The translations under genes were made by a program, and so were the position numbers. From Nitrincola iocasae (GTDB lineage Bacteria > Pseudomonadota > Gammaproteobacteria > Pseudomonadales > Balneatricaceae), in contig NZ_CP044222.1 of assembly GCF_008727795.1 (NCBI RefSeq), positions 2,356,001-2,420,000 on the forward strand: 64,000 bases of DNA, read 5' to 3'. Below, piece by piece: positions 1-6,814 of this stretch (the stretch's first letter is position 1; each line of letters begins with the position of its first letter). Below the pieces are notes generated by a model that was given only the letters and a program-made list of their open reading frames with translations, was not told where the DNA came from and did no database searches.

Positions 1-38
1 TTCCATGCAAGGTCTCCAGTACAGAGTTGAGTAAGTAA

Positions 39-1013
39 TTAATGCTGAGGCAAAGAGATGTCCTTAAACAAATCATCTACCTCATGGCGATTGCTGCAAG
101 CCTGCACCTTCTCAACCATATCAAGCGTCAGGTGCGGTGCAAACAAACGAATAAAGTCATACATATAGCCGCGCAGATAAGTGCCTTTTCTGAAGCCGAT
201 ACGCGTGGTGCTGGCTTCAAACAGATGAGAAGCTTCCAGCGCGACCAGATCACTGTCATGCTCTGGCTCCACGGCCATCGTCGCGATGATACCGACACCC
301 AAGCCCAAACGAACATAGGTTTTGATCACATCAGAATCCACAGCCGTAAACACCACCTTAGGTTCCAGTCCTTTGTTAATGAAGGCTTCATCAAGCTTTG
401 AGCGCCCGGTAAAACCAAATACATAGGTAACAATGGGGTGCTTGGCAAGCTCTTCCAGTGTCAGTTCGCCCACTTGCGCCAGTGGATGATCTTTAGGTAC
501 AACAACGGAACGGTTCCAGTGATAGCAAGGCATCATGATCAGATCAGGAAAATGCGCCAGTGCTTCAGTAGCGATGGCAAAATCCACTTCACCATCTGCC
601 GCCATCTCGGAAATCTGCATCGGTGTACCCTGATGCATATGCAAGGATACATCTGGGTACATTTTAATAAACTGATTGATAGTAGGTGGCAGTGCATAGC
701 GTGCCTGGGTATGCGTTGTAGCCAGACTCAAACTGCCCTTGCGCTCGTCACTGAACTCCTGTGCCACTTGGCGAATGCTGTCAACTTTCTGCAAAATTTC
801 ACCGGCGATCTGCAGGATGGCTTCACCCGCGGGGGTTACCCGGGTCAAATGCTTACCACTGCGAGCAAAAACCTCAACACCTAGCTCATCCTCAAGCAAA
901 CGCACCTGTTTACTGATACCTGGTTGAGAGGTATACAGACTTTGTGCTGTAGCCGATACATTAAGATCATGTTTGGCGACTTCCCAGATGTACCTGAGTT
1001 GCTGAAGTTTCAT
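39..1013 (-). CDS. cysB: LysR-type regulator of sulfur assimilation, CysB
   Basis: Full-length CysB of 324 aa, the usual size for the family. It begins with the family signature MKLQQLRYIWEV and has the winged helix-turn-helix in about the first 60 residues (ATAQSLYTSQPGISKQVRLLEDELG). The rest is the periplasmic-binding-protein-like effector domain. CysB senses O-acetylserine or N-acetylserine and activates sulfate assimilation genes. The family is normally autoregulated. Here it stands alone, with a possible sigma-70 promoter upstream. The cysPTWA uptake operon at 37.8-41.7 kb in the same window is an obvious candidate target (inference). What lies downstream is outside the window. Confidence 0.93.
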   Translation of the reverse strand: MKLQQLRYIWEVAKHDLNVSATAQSLYTSQPGISKQVRLLEDELGVEVFARSGKHLTRVTPAGEAILQIAGEILQKVDSIRQVAQEFSDERKGSLSLATTHTQARYALPPTINQFIKMYPDVSLHMHQGTPMQISEMAADGEVDFAIATEALAHFPDLIMMPCYHWNRSVVVPKDHPLAQVGELTLEELAKHPIVTYVFGFTGRSKLDEAFINKGLEPKVVFTAVDSDVIKTYVRLGLGVGIIATMAVEPEHDSDLVALEASHLFEASTTRIGFRKGTYLRGYMYDFIRLFAPHLTLDMVEKVQACSNRHEVDDLFKDISLPQH

Positions 1014-1058
1014 TTATCTATACCCGAGTAAGGAATTTTCATTTTTATATAACTACAG

Positions 1059-1087
1059 AGAATAACAAAATACGTCAGCTTCGCCAA
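1059..1087 (-). promoter_or_regulatory. Possible sigma-70 promoter of cysB
   Basis: On the minus strand there is TTGGCG (1082-1087), a 17-base spacer and TATTCT (1059-1064), about 45 bases upstream of the cysB start. Both hexamers are imperfect, so this is a weak call. The 92-base gap to the upstream KfrA-like gene is AT-rich, as expected for an autoregulated LysR promoter. Confidence 0.3.
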
Positions 1088-1105
1088 TACAACAATAATC
1101 ACTGC

Positions 1106-2206
1106 TCAGAACCGCGAGTTAAGTCTGCGAATCTCTTCATCACCACTAATCAGACGTTTTTCAAGTGAGTTGATTTTTGCTTCAGCCCTAACCAACATTT
1201 CCTCTTTTTCCATCAACTGCGCACGCAACAAATTGTCACGCTTGGCGGCTTCGTTGGTATAGGAAATATTCTTTTGATTATTGCGCCGAATATCTTCCTG
1301 TAATTCCTTAAGCTTAGTTTCAAGTCGTTTGGTTTTGTTAAGTTCAGCAAGTAACTGGCTGTTCATTTTAGTCATGTCACGCTGCAATACCGCGCCTTCC
1401 TGACGCATTTTCAACAACTCGGTTTCCTGACTTTTAAGCTGTGATTTCAGCGTTTCATTCTTAACATCTTTGCGTGCCATGCGTGCCTGGAGGTCATGAA
1501 TCTCGCGAGTGAGTTCAGACTCTTTTTTACCCGCTTCTTCGCGAACTTTTTCCAATGCATTGCGATAGTATCGGGTGTCCACTTCTTCTTTGGCTAACGT
1601 CTCAAGCATATGCCGCTGCTCATCTTTGAGCCGTTGATCAAACGTACGCCGGGCATCTTCATGCGCTTTTCTCAGCTGCGCAAGCTCATGTTCCAGTGTT
1701 GAACGGGCTTTTTCCTCTTTTTTACGGATATTAGTTTCACTGGATAAATTGGTTTTTAATACCGTGATTTCAGCATCCAGCGCTTTAACATGCTCATAGC
1801 TTTCTTCAAGCTTGAAGGTTTGCTCACGGTAACGGGCTTCCATCTCCTGATGTAAATGCTGAGATCTCTGCAGAGCCTCATCGGTACTACGCTTCTCGAC
1901 TTCAACGCCAATATCTGTGCGCTGTCGGGTCAGAGATACACGCGACTGAGCTTCCTGCACCGCTTGATGCCAGATACGCACAAAGGACTGCGCCAAGGTA
2001 TCCGGCATACCTGGCATTTTCAGATCACGGTCAGTCACCACCACACGCTGCGGTAACTCGTTACGCCACTGGGAAAGTATACTGCTGATCTCTTCCAGTG
2101 GACTCGTTAACTCTTCTGCCAGCACTTCGGCTTGTGGAAAACTACCTGAGAGCAATTGCTCATCAGCCAGTTCAAAAACTTGTGATTTAAGTTGTTCAGT
2201 ATCCAT
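1106..2206 (-). CDS. KfrA-like DNA-binding coiled-coil protein
   Basis: Protein of 366 aa. The first about 110 residues resemble the KfrA N-terminal DNA-binding domain (plasmid replication region DNA-binding N-term family): a short helical segment FPQAEVLAEEL followed by a helix with ISSILSQWRNELP. From about residue 110 to the C-terminus the sequence is an uninterrupted charged coiled coil rich in E, K, R, L and Q. KfrA is known from broad-host-range plasmids as a DNA-binding autorepressor with a long alpha-helical tail. Chromosomal homologues are widespread and mostly uncharacterised. It lies 172 bases after the PhnD-like gene and 92 bases before cysB on the same strand. A role in nucleoid organisation or transcription is inference. 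Confidence 0.7.
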   Translation of the reverse strand: MDTEQLKSQVFELADEQLLSGSFPQAEVLAEELTSPLEEISSILSQWRNELPQRVVVTDRDLKMPGMPDTLAQSFVRIWHQAVQEAQSRVSLTRQRTDIGVEVEKRSTDEALQRSQHLHQEMEARYREQTFKLEESYEHVKALDAEITVLKTNLSSETNIRKKEEKARSTLEHELAQLRKAHEDARRTFDQRLKDEQRHMLETLAKEEVDTRYYRNALEKVREEAGKKESELTREIHDLQARMARKDVKNETLKSQLKSQETELLKMRQEGAVLQRDMTKMNSQLLAELNKTKRLETKLKELQEDIRRNNQKNISYTNEAAKRDNLLRAQLMEKEEMLVRAEAKINSLEKRLISGDEEIRRLNSRF

Positions 2207-2326
2207 GCAGTCTATTTAACCAGATTAAAAGCAGGTAAAAAGTGAGGGCAAGACAACAACACCCTCTTCAGGTTAGAGAGTGTAAGGATACATCAACAGG
2301 GTATCTATTTCACAGTGGATTAGATC

Positions 2327-2366
2327 CTGAACACGGGAGACCAGAACAAATCTCCCCCGTGTTCAG
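2327..2366 (-). terminator. Strong hairpin between the signalling cluster and the KfrA-like gene
   Basis: The arms CTGAACACGGGAGA (2327-2340) and TCTCCCCCGTGTTCAG (2351-2366) pair over 14 bp with a two-base bulge and a 10-base loop. It sits 12 bases past the stop of the PhnD-like gene, where a terminator would be expected. No clear T-run follows on either strand, so it could instead be an RNA-stability hairpin or a protein-binding palindrome. Confidence 0.45.
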
Positions 2367-2378
2367 ATAATAGTTCAA

Positions 2379-3125
2379 TCAGTCAATCAGCGTGTCAATC
2401 AAGTCAATCATGAACTCGCTATCTTCTTCGCTCATCAACTCCCAACCGACCAGGCCCATATTCTGCAACACACCTCGCCCTTTCTCGTCAGCCTGCATAT
2501 CTAACAAAACAGTTTTCAGCATCGATTCGTGCTCTTTGAATGACGGCCCCGCCAACAATACATGATGGATAACGTCAATCTGACTGCTGACCAGGGGTTT
2601 CATTTCACTGCGAATTAACTCTGAAAGTTCATTATAGGCCTGCTTAAGAAAGAAGCCGGCATCTGCCTCGCCCTTAAGCAAGTTCTTTGCCACCAACACA
2701 TAGTTTTTCAGCGTTTTGATAGTGATATTGTCCGCATCCAGATCGGCCGACTCCAACATGATCATTCCCATGGTGTGCACGTCAGGATCATCTGTGGTCG
2801 CAATCACACTGCCTGGTTGTATGTTTTCAACTTTATCAATCGCTGAAGATACGGACACAGCAATGACTGTCTCATCGGCTTTGTGAGCAGGTTTCATCAA
2901 GGCTTTAAAGCCTAACTCTCTCACCAGCATCGAGGCATCATAGGGATTAGCATAGATCAAATCGACCTTGCCAGCCCGAATATCTGCCCGCTGCTTGTCA
3001 AAGCTGTCATAGAGTTCAAGATGAATAGGAATACCCAGCTTACGCTGCAGGTAGGTATTAAAATAGAACCATCCGGATATATGATCCGGTGCAAAATCCG
3101 GACTCACTGTTAGATTTAGGGGCAT
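2379..3125 (-). CDS. Cytosolic PhnD-like substrate-binding protein
   Basis: Protein of 248 aa of the PhnD/phosphonate-binding fold: VDLIYANPYDASMLV near residue 60-75 is the family's segment between the lobes, followed by a second lobe with LLKGEADAGFFLKQAY. There is no signal peptide or lipobox. The protein begins directly with the first beta strand (MPLNLTVSPDF), so it should be cytosolic. The ATG at 3125 was chosen because AAGGAG stands six bases before it. A GTG at 3140 overlapping the PAS stop is the alternative. No ABC permease or ATPase gene is nearby, so transport is unlikely. A ligand-sensing role with the PAS and roadblock genes upstream is inference. Confidence 0.7.
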   Translation of the reverse strand: MPLNLTVSPDFAPDHISGWFYFNTYLQRKLGIPIHLELYDSFDKQRADIRAGKVDLIYANPYDASMLVRELGFKALMKPAHKADETVIAVSVSSAIDKVENIQPGSVIATTDDPDVHTMGMIMLESADLDADNITIKTLKNYVLVAKNLLKGEADAGFFLKQAYNELSELIRSEMKPLVSSQIDVIHHVLLAGPSFKEHESMLKTVLLDMQADEKGRGVLQNMGLVGWELMSEEDSEFMIDLIDTLID

Positions 3126-3136
3126 GCACAACTCCT

Positions 3137-3598
3137 TCACATCAGTGTTGCGTAGAGGGCTTCACTTTCACGAATTTTACTTCGGGAAGGCTTGCGTCTT
3201 ACCGAGGTATATCCAACCAGTTCACCATTTCGCATATTGGGAATAACCGTCGCTTTAACCCAGTAATAGGTGCCATCTTTGCGCAGATTCTTTACAAAGC
3301 CTTGCCACTTCTTACCTTCAGCTACGGTGTCCCACAAGCCCTTAAACGCCACAGCAGGCATATCCGGGTGACGAAGAATATAATGATTCACACCAATCAA
3401 TTCTTCACGACTGTATCCGGACATATCCACAAAAGCCTGATTTGCATGGGTTATAATACCCTGCGGGTCGGTTCTGGATACAATTAGCTTACCATCGGGA
3501 TAAGGTACTTCCTTATCCACGATGGTGGCCATACGTTCCGTTCCATCATAATATCGAATCAACGCTTCCCGTACCTGACCGGTATCTTGTTCTGACAT
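3137..3598 (-). CDS. Stand-alone Aer-type FAD-binding PAS protein
   Basis: Protein of 153 aa made almost entirely of one PAS domain (about residues 35-140) that closely resembles the PAS of the redox/aerotaxis receptor Aer: ITHANQAFVDMSGY, then RHPDMP, then LW and KNLRKDGTYYWV. Residues aligning with the FAD-binding set of E. coli Aer (N34, R57, H58, D60, W79) are present as N53, R76, H77, D79 and W98, with identical spacing. No HAMP, methyl-accepting, kinase or GGDEF domain follows. The protein is probably a soluble redox sensor that acts through a partner. Its stop nearly abuts the PhnD-like gene, so the two are likely translationally coupled. Confidence 0.82.
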   Translation of the reverse strand: MSEQDTGQVREALIRYYDGTERMATIVDKEVPYPDGKLIVSRTDPQGIITHANQAFVDMSGYSREELIGVNHYILRHPDMPAVAFKGLWDTVAEGKKWQGFVKNLRKDGTYYWVKATVIPNMRNGELVGYTSVRRKPSRSKIRESEALYATLM

Positions 3599-3655
3599 AG
3601 TTCATCTCCCCCGCTGAACTCAGCAGGCCTCTATTCAGAGGCGCTACTGTATGAC

Positions 3656-4018
3656 TTACAGAATCTTACCGATAGCTTCCGCAGCACGTTTCACATCCAG
3701 GAAGATTAGTCCGAGACGCGCGTTTGTTTTTGCGACAACCGTCAATACTGAATCCTTGTTTGCGTGAGTCATCAAAATATAGCCAGCCTTGCCCTTAACC
3801 AGGACTTGTTCCAGCTCCCCACGTGCCAATTCCTGAGCAGTACGTTCACCCAATGACAGCATTGCTGCACTCATGGCACCTACACTATCTTCGTCCATAG
3901 ACGCAGGTAGCATTGAATCGATCATCAGACCATCCGTAGAAATCACCGCAGATGCTTCAATCTCAGCCGAAGTACTGTTCAGATCATTAAGAATGGAAGT
4001 AAGCATTTCTGAGCGCAT
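3656..4018 (-). CDS. Roadblock/LC7 domain protein
   Basis: Protein of 120 aa that is a single roadblock/LC7 domain of the MglB type: helix MLTSILNDLNSTSAEIEASAVISTDGLMIDSMLP, the central AMLSLGERTAQELARGELEQVLVKGKAGYILM, and a C-terminal strand-helix DSVLTVVAKTNARLGLIFLDVKRAAEAI. Bacterial roadblock proteins dimerise and usually regulate or bind small Ras-like GTPases such as MglA. No GTPase gene is present in this window, so the partner is missing or encoded elsewhere. It lies between a PAS gene and a second, divergent roadblock-like gene on the same strand with gaps near 57 bases. Confidence 0.88.
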   Translation of the reverse strand: MRSEMLTSILNDLNSTSAEIEASAVISTDGLMIDSMLPASMDEDSVGAMSAAMLSLGERTAQELARGELEQVLVKGKAGYILMTHANKDSVLTVVAKTNARLGLIFLDVKRAAEAIGKIL

Positions 4019-4074
4019 CGTTATCTCCTTTACGCCGTTAGCACAAATGTCGCAGTTGAATTTTTCCGTTTATT

Positions 4075-4707
4075 TCAGTAATCCAGATAACGGCGCATAA
4101 GCACCGAAAGCAGATTGACAAAGGACTGACGGTTCAGTGTTGGCATCCCCTCCAGAACCAATAGAAACTTCTGATGACCCACATGTAGAGTCCAGAAGCC
4201 CAGTTCACTGTGGCCTGCTGCATCCAGCAGCCCCCAAGATACACTATTGAAACCCAGGTGTTCCCGCAGCAGACGTTGATGGCGTTCGTGCATCAATACT
4301 ATGTCAGCAGACAGTGCTGCCAGGGCTTCAGCTTCTTCATCAGCATAACCTGACTGCCCCAGACAGAAGCCTTGCTCATCAGCGAGCAGCACGCGCCCCT
4401 CTGCCAACTGCGGCAGATACTCTGGCAGCAGTTGCTCGATTGAACCAGCCGGCACCGCTTCAGGTTCCGTGGTGAGCTGCAGAAAACCTCTTTCCATCAG
4501 CCAGCTCATTAACTCCTGGGCCTCTTTTTCACTATAGCCCGTCAATTTTTTCAGTACTGCCGGGAAGTAAGGCACATGTGTGTCCGCACTGAGGAGCTGT
4601 AACAACAAAGCTCGACGCTCATCCACTTCCGGACTCAAGGTCGCATAGTACGAGCCACTGGGGGTCACCTGAAAAAACTCTGTAACTTCACTCTGGTCTT
4701 GATTCAC
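4075..4707 (-). CDS. Winged-helix plus roadblock-like protein
   Basis: Uncharacterised protein of 210 aa with a GTG start preceded by GGAG. Residues about 25-80 look like a winged helix (ERRALLLQLLSADT, then GYSEKEAQELMSWLMERGFLQL). Residues about 100-210 have the roadblock/LC7 pattern: GRVLLADEQGFCLGQSGY, an EAEALAALSADIVLMHERHQRLL helix region, a beta hairpin near SELGFWTLHVGHQKFLLVLE, and a final helix. The domain reading is by eye and the second half is diverged from classical members. It directly precedes the canonical roadblock gene, so the two products could form a heterodimer (inference). Confidence 0.6.
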   Translation of the reverse strand: MNQDQSEVTEFFQVTPSGSYYATLSPEVDERRALLLQLLSADTHVPYFPAVLKKLTGYSEKEAQELMSWLMERGFLQLTTEPEAVPAGSIEQLLPEYLPQLAEGRVLLADEQGFCLGQSGYADEEAEALAALSADIVLMHERHQRLLREHLGFNSVSWGLLDAAGHSELGFWTLHVGHQKFLLVLEGMPTLNRQSFVNLLSVLMRRYLDY

Positions 4708-4752
4708 AGTCGAACTCCGATTTCATTCCAGATGGGGTGCAGACCATCGCTG

Positions 4753-6042
4753 CTAAGGGTTAAAAAATCCAACAGCATCCGCTGCCACTAAAAAAGTAAA
4801 TACATAACGTTGCGGCACAGCCAACTCAGATAGCATTTGCCGAGGACTGAGGCGTTTGCTGAACCAAAGTTCCGCCAGCGTTCTGGCATGTGGCGTCAAC
4901 TCAAACACAGAAAAATCCGGTTTGCGTATGAGTTGAACCGGTTTATTAAGATCGATAGTTTCCGGAATACGACCACGGGAAGTCAGTAACGCCAGCTTCC
5001 ATAACAACTGTTCAGCCGCAATATGCCGACTGCTTTCACCAAGCACATAGGTTGAAGGCTCCAACCTTGTCAGAAAAAGCTCATCCAGACCAAATCTTGC
5101 TCTGGCCATATGTAGCAATAGGTCGGCATCCAAATCACAGTAAAAGCAGTCAGCCTCTGGCAGATAAATCAATACACCCGGTAAACCAGATACCTGTTGT
5201 GCCTGTTTACTCTGACGACCCGTTTTAACGGCCAGAACCACCCAAGGCAACAGACTACTTTCCATATTGAAACGCACACGCCGTAATCCACTGGGCTCAT
5301 TCAGATCCTGATCCGGGAGATGACCGCAATAATCATTGGTACTGTCTTGATCAGGACGTTTTTCTTCCACTTTTTCAGTGATCTGCTCAACAGCTGGCTT
5401 CATACCTGGTTTTGCCGCCACTGGTGTTTCAGCAACACGGGTATCGATCGCTTCAGTTGGTTCATTCACGGCAGCTGTTGGCGTAGTTTTCTCTGTATTT
5501 TCGTGGCGACGGTGCGCCATCACCAAATGTGCTTTTGATATAACTTCTTGCACACCATGACGATCCAAAGGAAACAAGGTCTTGCCTGAATCAGACAGCT
5601 GCTTGCCTTTATTCCATTTCCGCATTGCATCCAAACCCGCCTGCTTGCGCGCCTGCCATTCGGCAAATACGGTATCTCTATCTGATGCCACCGGTGCTAC
5701 TGGATCATCCCGCTGCAACAAACGAGTCAAATTTTCGAGTTCAGCAGACAGACCATTCAACGTCAGTGGGCGCTTCAGCTCGATGAAACCTTGAGGCACA
5801 TCCCCCCCTTCAGTCAGGGCAATGCCAGGAAGTCCGGCACAAGCGGGGTGCTGTCGCAGCAATTTCAAATACTGCATTTCACCGGTTGTACCGGACAGAT
5901 CCACCAGCAACACATCAGCTTTATCAGGCTGAGTCAGATCAAACACTTTTTGATGCCGGCTATTGAAAAAAAGCTCCAGCATGGTTTGCTCTGATTGACC
6001 AAAGCCCGATAGCCCGATTTTATATGGTTGTTGAATCGCCAC
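4753..6042 (-). CDS. Pseudo-receiver protein with long linker and C-terminal winged-helix-like domain
   Basis: Unrecognised protein of 429 aa, GTG start with AGGAAC upstream. Residues 1-110 follow a response-regulator outline (KIGLSGFG, DVLLVDLSG with the Asp at the receiver position, PGIALTEGG, then ELKRPLTLNGL resembling the K-P loop) but lack the usual N-terminal acidic pair, so phosphorylation is doubtful. Residues 110-245 are low in order and rich in Thr, Glu, Val and Pro. Residues 250-429 form a conserved-looking globular part ending in a helical segment (RTLAELWFSKRLSPRQMLSELAVPQRYVFTFL) like those in PatA-type or DUF4388-type regulators. Gaps of 12 and 45 bases link it to its neighbours in one probable operon. 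Confidence 0.55.
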   Translation of the reverse strand: MAIQQPYKIGLSGFGQSEQTMLELFFNSRHQKVFDLTQPDKADVLLVDLSGTTGEMQYLKLLRQHPACAGLPGIALTEGGDVPQGFIELKRPLTLNGLSAELENLTRLLQRDDPVAPVASDRDTVFAEWQARKQAGLDAMRKWNKGKQLSDSGKTLFPLDRHGVQEVISKAHLVMAHRRHENTEKTTPTAAVNEPTEAIDTRVAETPVAAKPGMKPAVEQITEKVEEKRPDQDSTNDYCGHLPDQDLNEPSGLRRVRFNMESSLLPWVVLAVKTGRQSKQAQQVSGLPGVLIYLPEADCFYCDLDADLLLHMARARFGLDELFLTRLEPSTYVLGESSRHIAAEQLLWKLALLTSRGRIPETIDLNKPVQLIRKPDFSVFELTPHARTLAELWFSKRLSPRQMLSELAVPQRYVFTFLVAADAVGFFNP

Positions 6043-6054
6043 GGACAGAGTTCC

Positions 6055-6522
6055 TTATGCACATTCTTCAAACTGAGCAGGATTAAAGCATTGTGGTGAT
6101 ATGGACAAGCTGCCATTCACCAGTACTGAGTACTGCAACGGCAGGTTGCGGATAAAACGAAAGTCAGACGTATCCGCAAATTTTCTCAAAGCGCTCAAAG
6201 TTGATTTATCCAATAAGGGTTCTGCCTGATCAATTACTCGATTAACCAAAGCACGGCCTTTTCCACGCAATACCAGAAACAAGTCAATAAGCGCGCCAGT
6301 CAGTCGTCCAGAATCGCCTTTACGTATAGCAAAATAGATCCTACGTATATGGGTTCTCAGGTGTTTAGGCACCGCGCTGATATAACGTGACGAATAACAC
6401 AATCCTAGCTCTGAATCGGCATGTTCACAAATCAGCGAACGGCTCTTTTGCAGCTCAAAACAGATCTGCAACTTTTCAGCAAATCTGTCAGAATCAGATA
6501 CAGGTACATTTAGTGTATTCAT
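6055..6522 (-). CDS. Hypothetical protein, first gene of the signalling cluster
   Basis: Protein of 155 aa without a recognisable family. It has no signal peptide or membrane segment. The middle (about 45-120) is mostly helical and basic (YISAVPKHLRTHIRRIYFAIRKGDSGRLTGALIDLF). Cysteines are scattered and do not form a metal motif. It ends 12 bases before the pseudo-receiver gene, which places it as the first gene of the same operon. The 292 bases upstream, shared with the divergent acnB, should hold its promoter. Confidence 0.55.
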   Translation of the reverse strand: MNTLNVPVSDSDRFAEKLQICFELQKSRSLICEHADSELGLCYSSRYISAVPKHLRTHIRRIYFAIRKGDSGRLTGALIDLFLVLRGKGRALVNRVIDQAEPLLDKSTLSALRKFADTSDFRFIRNLPLQYSVLVNGSLSISPQCFNPAQFEECA

Positions 6523-6814
6523 GTCTACAGCCTCATGGACGTAATAACGCTAAATCTATTTATACGCACCACCAGAAAACCTTGCAATCATATATCAACA
6601 TTTACTTGATTCGCGTCAACTTGCAGACTCAAAACAGGCTTTTCTGCCGTCATCTTTATCCAAAGTATAACCCATAGATTGTCGACAAAACTTAACTTTA
6701 CCCCCCCTATAAGCTAGAATTCACAGCGCCAATCACCATTCGATAACAAATTCGAAACGACATCGGCTGATGCTTTGCCGATGTTCGGTAGTGACAACAG
6801 ATGAGGGCTATATC
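6523..6814. promoter_or_regulatory. Divergent intergenic region of the signalling cluster and acnB
   Basis: The longest gene-free stretch in the window (292 bases). It is AT-rich near 6540-6670 and contains a run of seven C at about 6702-6708 followed by TATAAG. It must carry promoters in both directions. I could not identify convincing -35/-10 pairs or an operator by eye. Confidence 0.4.

Noticed and set aside
2379..3125. PhnD-like gene as part of a phosphonate ABC importer
   Set aside because: No signal peptide and no permease or ATPase genes nearby.
6695..6720. Promoter of acnB at the C-run and TATAAG
   Set aside because: No -35 at acceptable distance could be found by eye, so it was not called as a promoter.
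6770..6814. Upstream ATG start for acnB adding 15 residues
   Set aside because: The extra residues do not resemble AcnB; the GTG at 6815 has a Shine-Dalgarno sequence and the family N-terminus.
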